Shown here piece by piece: positions 27,439 through 35,391 of a stretch of 64,000 nucleotides of DNA. The position numbers and the translations under genes are program-made. The notes beneath the pieces were generated by a model. It saw only the letters and a list, made by a program, of their open reading frames with translations, was not told the DNA's origin and did not search any database. Every line of letters begins with the position of its first letter. Position 1 is the first letter of the stretch. The stretch is from Aurantiochytrium sp. KH105 (lineage: Eukaryota; Sar; Bigyra; Thraustochytrida; Thraustochytriidae): NCBI GenBank assembly GCA_003116975.1, contig BGKB01000012.1, positions 620,001 through 684,000 of the forward strand, written 5' to 3'.

Positions 27439-29256
27439 TTAGAGAATGACAAGACTTGCACGATCCCCCGGTGATGCCGCCGGAGACGTCGAAGCCGAAC
27501 TGGTTCTGCTGCGCGAGCTATCCGAGGCATATGGTGAGGCGGACCCTACAGAGACAGCCTTGGCGGATCGTAAGCTGGTCCGAGGTGTTCCTGCGAGCAT
27601 TGCCGTATTATTTGAGCAATACTGGCTCGACGGATCATCCTCGTCATCGGCGTCGCCCGCGTCAAAATCCGTAGAGCTTGACAGACCTGCACCTCGACGA
27701 GCGCAGGTATTGCTCTTGAACACGTGATCTCTCGTCTTGCCAAGGTAAAAGTGCCTCTGGACACCCATGGCTAAGAGCAAAAAGACGCTCCCAGATAAAA
27801 AGTACTTCCACGCCGTGACCGAGGTGGACACGATCTTGTTGCAAAAGGTGTCATGAACCATGGCCGTGTAAATTGGATTGATGCGGTCACAGCGAAAGAG
27901 CTCGACGGCTGACAGGACAAGGTCGGTTGCTACGGCGATTGTTTCATTCATGAGGGCTTCGTATGCGTCCACGCATGGCGCTGGGGTATCGCTCGGCAAA
28001 GAAGGCCACGTCCAGCTGTTAGCAAGCTCGCCAATCTCGTCAAGAATATCCAGCACGACTGTCTCGCCTTGGCACGTCTGGTAAAAACACAGGAAATACG
28101 CCAGACCGGGCGGATCACGATTGTTGCTCCCGCTAAGCGCGCTGTTCGGGATGGGCTCACACAGACCAGCCTCGGCTCCCACTCTTCGCGTTTCAAGCAT
28201 CGGGCTTCCATCATCTTCGCTAATCAGGCGCTGAAAGGTAAAGTCCGGGTTCGGTCCACAGACGTCTGCCCCTACCGTTGACGCAGCATGCAACGCCGAA
28301 GCAATGAGAATCGACAGGGCGATGAAGAAGAGACCGATTGTGAAGATGGTAAGACACGAGGTCTTCACGAGACAGCGTTTGCATCTTTTTGCTTGAGCGC
28401 CACCCGGATTTAGATATTGCAGAGAGGTTGCACCAAAGAGAAAGAGTACCAAAAAGAACATGACGAGACCCCAGGTGAGAATGACTGTCGATGTGACGGT
28501 CTCGGCCGGTGCCTCCAAGACGCCGTCGATGAGTGCATCTGCTTGCGACAAGTAGCCAAGAGCCTGGACAATACCCGCATCTGCAGAGTCGAGGTAACCT
28601 GTGAGCGTGTTGACAGCAGCATTGATGGCGGTTCGTGCGTCGGGGTTGTCGCTGGTTTCTTCGATGCAAATGGCCTGCGTATCGGTAATGTTGATCTCAA
28701 TGCGACCCATTTGGACCTGTGCGTCCGCGAGGAGAGCGTCCCAGTCCTCTAAAAGCTCTTGGACAGTGACGAGGCTGCTCTTTGCACTCGAAATCCCGCC
28801 TTGTAGATCGCTGTCTACTGCAAAGCAGCAAATCCATACAATGAGACTGCCCAGACAGAGAATGCAAAAAGCAATGAAGCCTCGGAAGCGAAAGACTGCA
28901 TCTTTGCGATACGCGAACTTGCAGAAGGGCTGGCAGCACAGTCCAATGAACCAGAGCAGGAAAAACACGAAAATGACGATTGGCGCAACCGTGAGACCGA
29001 TCCAGTAGTCCTTCCAGCTGTTGTCTTCCTCGGTTGGTGTGCTTGAGGTGGAAGCCTCTTCTTCGGAGGAAGCAGGCAATGCAATAACGTTGGTGGAGCG
29101 CATCCCGCCCTTGTGCTGGCCCAGGATGTTGGACGCGGGCACGTATGCTGGCGGCGTGAAGTTCGCCTCATTGAGCGAAATCGTCAGCGCCTCCCCTGCA
29201 TGCGCTGCTGCAGCCACCAGCAGGGCCAGCGTCATGGCTCCTTGCAGCAGACCCAT
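27439..29256 (-). CDS. Tweety-like five-pass membrane protein
   Basis: The 605-residue protein has a cleavable-looking signal peptide (MGLLQGAMTLALLVAAAAHA) and five further membrane segments: VAPIVIFVFFLLWFIGL, FIAFCILCLGSLIVWICCF, TVILTWGLVMFFLVLFLF, LTIFTIGLFFIALSILI, and FLSGSVFLLLAMGV. Two large extracellular loops between TM2-TM3 and TM4-TM5 carry N-glycosylation sites (NIT, NET) and Cys pairs. The 2+2+1 spacing of the helices is that of the tweety/prominin group, proposed to act in volume-regulated anion conductance or membrane curvature. The C-terminal tail is Ser-rich and cytosolic. The start is the ATG opening the signal peptide; upstream codons in frame lack an ATG. Family assignment rests on topology more than sequence identity. 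Confidence 0.6.
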   Translation of the reverse strand: MGLLQGAMTLALLVAAAAHAGEALTISLNEANFTPPAYVPASNILGQHKGGMRSTNVIALPASSEEEASTSSTPTEEDNSWKDYWIGLTVAPIVIFVFFLLWFIGLCCQPFCKFAYRKDAVFRFRGFIAFCILCLGSLIVWICCFAVDSDLQGGISSAKSSLVTVQELLEDWDALLADAQVQMGRIEINITDTQAICIEETSDNPDARTAINAAVNTLTGYLDSADAGIVQALGYLSQADALIDGVLEAPAETVTSTVILTWGLVMFFLVLFLFGATSLQYLNPGGAQAKRCKRCLVKTSCLTIFTIGLFFIALSILIASALHAASTVGADVCGPNPDFTFQRLISEDDGSPMLETRRVGAEAGLCEPIPNSALSGSNNRDPPGLAYFLCFYQTCQGETVVLDILDEIGELANSWTWPSLPSDTPAPCVDAYEALMNETIAVATDLVLSAVELFRCDRINPIYTAMVHDTFCNKIVSTSVTAWKYFLSGSVFLLLAMGVQRHFYLGKTRDHVFKSNTCARRGAGLSSSTDFDAGDADDEDDPSSQYCSNNTAMLAGTPRTSLRSAKAVSVGSASPYASDSSRSRTSSASTSPAASPGDRASLVIL

Positions 29257-30211
29257 CGTCCCGCTCCGTTTGGGCCAAATTCGGCGTGAGCTGCGCGCCT
29301 TGTTCGTTCCGTGTCTAGAGTCTCCTCGTGAAGCCCGCGACGTGTTCAGGTTCCTCGTCACATTGACTTTGTCGTGCTTGCGCTCCCCATTGCACTGTAT
29401 AGTGTTTCATTGCAATGAATTGCCTTGTGTTGTGTTGGCCGCCAAGGTCGGGGTTCGGTCCGGGACGCAATGTCCCCGAATCGGGAATGGGCCACCGGGC
29501 GGACGTTTATCTTTTCGTTATCTTTCAGCTTTTTCATTTTTCGTTTTATTCTAAAGATCTAGGTCTCACTCACAGACCGACAGGCAGGCAGATTGTCGAC
29601 GGACAATGGATTGATGCATTGATGGGTGCATAAGTGAGTGGATTGGATGGATGGATGGATGGATGAATGCACGTCCAACCAACCAACCAACCAACTGACT
29701 GACTGCCAGTGACTGACTGACAGACTGACTCACCAGAATGGTGAAGGAATCAAGTAAATTATACACTCCCTGGGCGGGGGATCCTGGGAGCATGCGGCGT
29801 TCGCAAGGTCGCCGAGAATGTCTCCATAAACGTGAGCGCCTCATTTCCCCAATGACCACCTCCCGAGAAAATAGAAAGCATGGACGGCAATGAAAGTTTT
29901 CTTGTTTTGTTTTATTTTGTTCTGGGAGAGACATGAAAGAAGGCCGAGGGCCAGCAAGAGATGAGCATCAAGACCCAAGGCTCGATTAGGCTATTGGAGC
30001 CTGCATCCAATCACTGCCTGTGCACTATAAGCGGCAAGCCCATTGCCAGCAGGACCCGCGGTGCCTGACCGTGGGTAAGCATATGAGGTGGCCTTGAATC
30101 GAAGCGCTGTGGAAATTGACCTGCCCGGGAAAACTCCATCATTGGCGAAAGAGCGAAAAAGCCATCTTGGACTTCTTTCAGCGAGGGAAGAGGACGAAGA
30201 AAATAGGATCC
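29257..30211. other. Intergenic; GGAT and CCAA tetranucleotide repeats, small hairpin
   Basis: This is the leader of the tweety-like gene and the 3' flank of the PH-DnaJ-PH gene. It holds ATGG arrays at about 29640-29665, CAAC arrays at about 29676-29693, GACT repeats to about 29730, and a small hairpin ATTGGA...TCCAAT near 29994-30012. No gene is seen. Confidence 0.5.
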
Positions 30212-32311
30212 TTAACGAAGATCGTTCGCCTTCATCTCATCCAAATTCTGCTGGAAGAGCATACTCGCGCCACAGCGGAGGATACGCAGACCATCGAGGA
30301 TATCGTCACGCGCGTCGGGCGTGTCGAGCTCGATGAAAACGGAAGAGTATCCGATTTTCTTTGCGTGCGGAGACATGTGGATGCAGAGCGTCCGCGCAGC
30401 GCGCGACTTATCGTCCAGATCCTGATTTTCTTCATGGTCGAAGCCGCCACTGTTGGCGTTGTCGTCGTCAGAGGCATTATCAGAGGCGTTGTCGTTGTCG
30501 TCTCCACTGCCGTTGTCGGAGGCACGATCGTCGACACGCATCTCGCCAAAGGTGAGAGACTCGTCGTCTTCGCCTGCGTAGATGCGATGAATGTAGCGGA
30601 GCTCGATGCGTGAGTAACCCGGCTTGAGCACGCTCCCGCGAGATTCGGGCTGCCAAATGAGGTTTTCGAAGTGACGGTCGAGGAAAAAGACAACGCGGCG
30701 CGAGAACGAGCCATCCTGTTCATGCTTGATTGCAAGAACGCCGAGACGGAAAGCAGACTTGACGGTCTCGCAGAGATCGTAGCTCTTGCGAAGGGTCTTG
30801 TCCTTGAGGACGCTGTATGCGCGGCTGATCTCGGCAAATGCCTTGGTATCTACGTCCGGGTTTTTGTCGGGATGATAGTTCTTTGCCAGAATGTAGTACG
30901 TCTTACGAATCTGTGCCGCCTTGGCATCAGGAGGTACGCCAAGGATGTCGTAATAGGTCTTGGGGAGCTCTCGCGGCTGCTCAGACATGTCCATGCCAAC
31001 TTGAGACGTTCGACGACTCTCCGTACGGCGCAGACGATTCATGGACTTGAGCCCGAAGCGGCGCGATTCCGCAGCGCAGAGAATGTTATTGTTGATGGCC
31101 GCATGCCAATGACGGGCCTCCTCCTCGGACTCGGTTGTCATGCGCAACTTGCGTTCCAACGGCGAGGCCGGAACAACGTATATGTAAAAGAGGCAGGGCT
31201 TGCCCGCGCCGAGCTTTTGGGGATCCTGCGTGTAGACTGTGCAGCTGGCGTCGTCGAGCTTCATGATGCGTTTTACCCTCGGGCTTTCCGGTTTGGCGCT
31301 GTAGCTGAGCAAGTTGCCGTCGAGCATGAACCAGCGCATTCTCGGCACGGCAAACAATTTTCCCGTCGAGGAGAGCTTGCGGAGGTATCCGGCGAGACGC
31401 ATCATAACATACTTGGGCTCCAAGTGCTTCATCTCCTCGTCTTCTGGGTTTTCCACATCGGTTGCCTCCTTGGCGACCTCCGGGTCGATCTCACCGTCGC
31501 CCACGGGAACCTGCGAAGGTCGACGCAGGGTGCGCATCGAAAACCCGGTTTGAAGTGTTGCCTTTGGTGGCGGGAGGAGCAGCAAGAGATCCTCCATGAG
31601 CTCGTCTTCGTCAACGGGAAAGAGGCCGCCAGCGGTCATGGGCACCCTTGCCTTGCTCGCTGCTGCCTTCGAGGCGGCCTCATCGCTTTCCTCGGCACTG
31701 GGCGAAGATATGATCTGGTCCTCGACACCGCCAATGTTGAGACCCGAGGTGATGGTGGCTCCTGCATCATCTTCATCGTCGTCATCGTCGGACTCATCTG
31801 CGTGTTCGCCGGCGAGGTCGTCATCGTCGTCGTTGACAGCGTCTTGACCATTCGTCTCGTTGCCGTTTTCGTCTGCGAGCTGCACTGTGGAGGAAGCCAT
31901 GGACATGCGACGCTGCTCTGCGCCTACGAGGGCCTCGGAGGCCTTGCGCGGGCGACGTTCTTCGGCCGATTCGGCCTCGAGGTCCACGGGGGCGGCGCTC
32001 ATGTCGAGCACGGGTCCGTCAAGTGGCGGCGGCGGCGACGGCGGCGGGGGGGGTGGACCGGGAGGCAGCTCTCGCGACGAGCCGGAGGAGAGCGCGCTGC
32101 TTTCGTGCGGCGTTATCGCGCTCGCGCTCGCGTACGTCGCGGGCGAGGGCGCCGGCGTCCTCGCCGCCGCCGTCGCCGCCGTTCTTGCCTCGTCCGCGGT
32201 CCATGCGTCTTGTTGCAGCGCCGCCTGCAGACGCTGGCACTCCTCGAGGTCCTTGCGCGCGGACTCGAGGGCCGCGCGGCTCTCGCGCAGCAGCTGCCGC
32301 ACCTCCTCCAT
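30212..32311 (-). CDS. PH - DnaJ - PH-like fusion protein
   Basis: The 699-residue protein has an N-terminal coiled coil (MEEVRQLLRESRAALESARK), then a proline-rich and acidic linker. A PH domain (about residues 305-405) contains RLAGYLRKLS, MRWFMLDGNLLSYSA and a closing ARHWHAAINN helix with its Trp. A J domain (about 450-507) has TYYDILGVPPDAK, the intact HPD in NYHPDKNP, and ISRAYSVLKD. The C-terminal part (about 517-683) looks like a second PH-like module: VVFFLDRHFENLIWQP, an acidic insert, then VFIELDTPDARDDILDGLRI. J domains recruit Hsp70; PH domains bind phosphoinositides or proteins. The likely role is placing Hsp70 activity on a membrane. The combination is not one I know from animals, fungi or plants. 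Confidence 0.85.
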   Translation of the reverse strand: MEEVRQLLRESRAALESARKDLEECQRLQAALQQDAWTADEARTAATAAARTPAPSPATYASASAITPHESSALSSGSSRELPPGPPPPPPSPPPPLDGPVLDMSAAPVDLEAESAEERRPRKASEALVGAEQRRMSMASSTVQLADENGNETNGQDAVNDDDDDLAGEHADESDDDDDEDDAGATITSGLNIGGVEDQIISSPSAEESDEAASKAAASKARVPMTAGGLFPVDEDELMEDLLLLLPPPKATLQTGFSMRTLRRPSQVPVGDGEIDPEVAKEATDVENPEDEEMKHLEPKYVMMRLAGYLRKLSSTGKLFAVPRMRWFMLDGNLLSYSAKPESPRVKRIMKLDDASCTVYTQDPQKLGAGKPCLFYIYVVPASPLERKLRMTTESEEEARHWHAAINNNILCAAESRRFGLKSMNRLRRTESRRTSQVGMDMSEQPRELPKTYYDILGVPPDAKAAQIRKTYYILAKNYHPDKNPDVDTKAFAEISRAYSVLKDKTLRKSYDLCETVKSAFRLGVLAIKHEQDGSFSRRVVFFLDRHFENLIWQPESRGSVLKPGYSRIELRYIHRIYAGEDDESLTFGEMRVDDRASDNGSGDDNDNASDNASDDDNANSGGFDHEENQDLDDKSRAARTLCIHMSPHAKKIGYSSVFIELDTPDARDDILDGLRILRCGASMLFQQNLDEMKANDLR

Positions 32312-32910
32312 GGTCGCGCGCGAGGAATTGGATTTGCTCTAGTTTGGCGCCTCTCTCGTCAGCCTGCTCGTAGGCCTACTACATCATTACTACCGCCCTA
32401 GTAGTAGTACTACACTAGTGTGTGAAATGCAGAAGGAGGAGACGGAGGTCATGTCTTGTAGGTAGGGGGTGTGCACGCAACGAGTGCGGTAGTATGATCC
32501 AAGGAGGCCGAACTCTCTTCCACGTGGCGGCGAACTGTAAAAAGGGACGAATTCGCCAACAGAAAGAGATTCGTGACGGGGCAGAGCGCAAGAACGAGAG
32601 ACATGGGCGCCACGGAAGAGCGAGGAAGGACCGATGCTAGAGGACCACAGAAAAATTTGTGGGCGACACGCGCATGGCGAGGGAGAACACCTTTTTTAAA
32701 AATCTACATGAAGTTTTGCTTTGCGATTCTGCAACGCATGGGGCCGGTCGCTGTGTGTGAAAAAAAGAAAGAAAAGGATTACGAAGAAGAAAAGAGGAGA
32801 TGAAACGTGTAAAACAAAAACAAGTTGAGCTCGCGGCGTGTGGCATGGGAAAAGCAAACATGAAATCACATCGATACGCAGCCTTTACTTGTTTATAAAA
32901 AGAGAGAAAA
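32312..32910. other. Intergenic upstream of the PH-DnaJ-PH gene
   Basis: This is the leader of the PH-DnaJ-PH gene and the 3' flank of the ECH gene. A TAGGCCTA palindrome at 32371 lies 60 bp before the ATG, next to a TAGTAGTAG/ACTAGTGT stretch. AG/A-rich DNA follows. No gene is seen. Confidence 0.5.
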
Positions 32911-33762
32911 TCAGAGGTTGGCAAACTTGGGCTTGGGTCCGTCCTTCTTCAGAGCGGCCGTGGCAGCCATAATGACTTCGCGGGTCTGGATCGCCGCTGC
33001 ATTCCAGGTCGCGACGCGCTCGAGCGAGTCCGTCACGGTGTGCTCACGGCTAAAGTTGAGGTTGTCCTTGGTGCCAGCGACGGCAATCGGGGACTTGGAG
33101 GCGATGAGCTCGGCAAGCGCCTTGCCCTCCTTGTACAAGGTCTCCGTGTCGGGGTAGACATTGCTGACAAAGCCCGCGCGAAATGCCTCCTGAGCACCCA
33201 TGCGGCGGCCCGTGTAAGCGAGCTCACGGGCAAGGCTATTATTGCCAATCGTGTGGTGGAGACGCTGGAGCGTGCCGACGTCGGCGGCAATGCCAACATT
33301 GACCTCTTGGATGCAAAAGTAAGCTTCTTCGTTGCAGAGACGAATGTCGCAGGCCGTGAGCAGGTCAATCGCGCCGCCAATGGCCGCGCTGTGCACGCAG
33401 GCGATAACAGGCTGCGGGCAGCGCTCCATGGCAGTAAAGGTTTCCTGCATCGGCATCACCTCGCGACGGGTACGGAAGAACCTGTGCGCAGGCTCGACCT
33501 TTTCGGCAACCTTGGGGTCGCCGCCGAGGACACTGGGTTCCTTGATGTCGAGGCCGACGCTGAAGAAGCGTCCCTGTCCCTTGACAAGAATAGCCCTGCA
33601 CTCGCCGTCGTTGGCGAGTGTCTGGAAGACCTCGCGGTACTCTTTCCAGAAGGCGGCATTCATGGCGTTGCCGACCTTGGGCCTGGCGAGCTCCACGGTC
33701 ACAACATGTCCCTCGCGATGCACCTGGAGCGCCGTGAGTTTCAAGTCCTCCACGCGCGTCAT
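32911..33762 (-). CDS. ECH1: Enoyl-CoA hydratase/isomerase family, ECH1 (dienoyl-CoA isomerase) type
   Basis: The 283-residue protein is a crotonase-fold enzyme. The segment QEVNVGIAADVGTLQR (about residues 148-163) is the ECH1 signature, with its acidic catalytic residues Glu and Asp. The oxyanion-hole elements GRFFSVGLDI and VHSAAIGGAIDL are present. ECH1 converts 3,5-dienoyl-CoA to 2,4-dienoyl-CoA in oxidation of unsaturated fatty acids, in peroxisomes and/or mitochondria. The C terminus (KFANL) is not a canonical SKL-type peroxisomal signal, and no clear presequence is present with the ATG at 33762. The frame stays open for about 170 codons upstream, without an ATG that I can support, so an upstream exon bringing a targeting sequence is possible. 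Confidence 0.88.
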   Translation of the reverse strand: MTRVEDLKLTALQVHREGHVVTVELARPKVGNAMNAAFWKEYREVFQTLANDGECRAILVKGQGRFFSVGLDIKEPSVLGGDPKVAEKVEPAHRFFRTRREVMPMQETFTAMERCPQPVIACVHSAAIGGAIDLLTACDIRLCNEEAYFCIQEVNVGIAADVGTLQRLHHTIGNNSLARELAYTGRRMGAQEAFRAGFVSNVYPDTETLYKEGKALAELIASKSPIAVAGTKDNLNFSREHTVTDSLERVATWNAAAIQTREVIMAATAALKKDGPKPKFANL

Positions 33763-34431
33763 CTTCTCTCGCTGCTCCTCCGGCCTGCCTGCTGCCTCGC
33801 GTGCGTGCGTGCGTGCGTCTGTGCGTGCTTGTCCTCGCGAGCCTGCGTGCGTGTACGTGCGAGCGATCGTCGGGCTTGGCGCTCTGCTCGCCGGACTTGG
33901 ACTCGGCCTGCCTCGAGTCCGACAGCCTGAGCGCGGGCTAGGAGGCGCTAGGCCCTGCCTACGCGCCCCGCGAGGATCGGAAAGCCCAACGCAAAAGCCA
34001 GGTTTTGGTAGCTCGCCGATTGATGTGAGATCTTGTACAAGATCAATCGTGACTCCAGCGAATGACGGCTGGAGGGGGACAAGGACGAGGACCAGGAGGA
34101 GGACAAGGCCAGGGGCCACAGCGATGCCGGTGCGCAGAGCTTGAAGAGAAATGGACTGGGATTGGGCGGGGGACAGGACGCGGATGATGAATGAAGACCG
34201 AGGCGGAGCGGGGACCCGCTTGAGTTGAATCGTGACGTGAAGAAGACGAGTGAGCGGAGCCGCATTCGGCGACACGGAGCTGTCGGACGCTGACGACGTT
34301 CATTGGGTCCGGGACGCGGCCCAGCGAAACGCCAAAGTGAGTCTTCACAGTCAGGCCTGAAATGAAATTCCTCTCCGGTGGGAGCACATTGGTGCATGGC
34401 GAGCTGTCGACAGGATGTCTGCTCCCATCGC
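33763..34431. other. Intergenic upstream of the ECH1-type gene
   Basis: This is a GC-rich leader with a GTGC/TGCG repeat tract at about 33797-33850. A perfect 16-bp palindrome, GATCTTGTACAAGATC at 34029-34044, is nested within a GATTGAT/ATCAATC inverted pair at 34018-34048. It may be a regulatory site. No gene is seen. Confidence 0.4.
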
Positions 34432-35051
34432 TCAATTTAACTCTACTGTCGTCTTTTTTTCTTGACATTTGTCTTTGGCTTCGTCTTTATCGTCATCGTC
34501 GTCAAAGTGGGACGCAATAAAGGCATCGTCTCGAGCATCGCGCAGACCCCTGACTCCGTCCTCGCCACCAGCTGCGACGTCAGATCCTTTTGCGCGTGGC
34601 GCAAAGAGGACGGCGCACTTGTCTTGAAGATTGGGGCGCCCAATTATCGCCTGCCTGGGATATTGGCCGGGCAGGGCGAAGTGGCCGTCAGGGGGACTGC
34701 GCACGGGGCCCTTTTCCTCTTGAAAATGCTAGACGCCAAGGTCCTGCCCCCTCTTGAAGGCCGCACGATAGCGCCATTATCATCGAGAAAAACGAAATCG
34801 ACGACCACTACCACATTGTCATTGAGACGGCAGAATGGATCTTCGCGCGAGTAGCCAGGAGGTACGAGTTGCTCCATGCCGACGCCAAACGAGCTTGTAG
34901 TGGCCGCGTCATGCCGAACTTGACAAATCTGCGCGACGCTTTCGTTCACGTAAGCGTTGCCGCTTGTGCGGGTCTTCTTTTGCTCGCTCGCTACGTACGA
35001 GTCACCTAACGCGAGCGCATCTTTGCCAAGATTATCGGCAATCCTCGTCAA
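34432..35051 (-). CDS. Possible spliced gene of unknown function, 5' end unresolved
   Basis: Two overlapping minus-strand frames read like one protein. The upstream frame contains GMEQLVPPGYSREDPFCRL and VVVVVDFVFLDDNGAIV. The downstream frame contains AIIGRPNLQDKCAVLFAPRA and an acidic tail (FDDDDDKDEAKDK). A 50-nt intron with donor GTGCGCAG, a CTGAC branch-like site and an acceptor ending CCCAG would join them in frame near 34655-34705. Upstream of about 35051 further protein-like pieces occur in another frame, so at least one more exon or a decayed 5' part is likely. No family is recognised. It could be a real small gene of about 200 residues or a decaying remnant. Confidence 0.25.
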
Positions 35052-35391
35052 AATCGTGGACGTCAGAGTCAGTCAACAACATTTCCCTCGACGTAAAGCA
35101 TTGCATCGTCGACACCTACCGCGTGGCACATTCATCTTGTTGCCAGGCCCACTGCGGTCGTAGCATTTGTCGTGCCGTTCAAGTTGCCATTGCCAACATT
35201 TGCAGAGGTAGTACTAGGCCTATTGCGGCGTGGGCTTTTGGATGGTGGCTCAAGGCTGCTTGCTTGATGTGGGTTGGCATCGACGGGCATCGTAAAGAGG
35301 GTGAGAAAATGTATGGTCAGCAAACAGATACGGACACGCCGCGCAGCAGGAGGGGGCGGCGCGCGAGAAGGAGCGTCGCAAGGGATAGACG
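35052..35391. other. Intergenic, leader of the TRMT2A-type gene
   Basis: This contains a TAGGCCTA palindrome at 35215. On the minus strand it shows short protein-like pieces that may be exons of the possible gene described just upstream. Confidence 0.35.

Noticed and set aside
30671-32401. 576-codon plus-strand open frame
   Set aside because: It is antisense to the PH-DnaJ-PH gene, whose domains are unambiguous. The plus frame has no recognisable domain.
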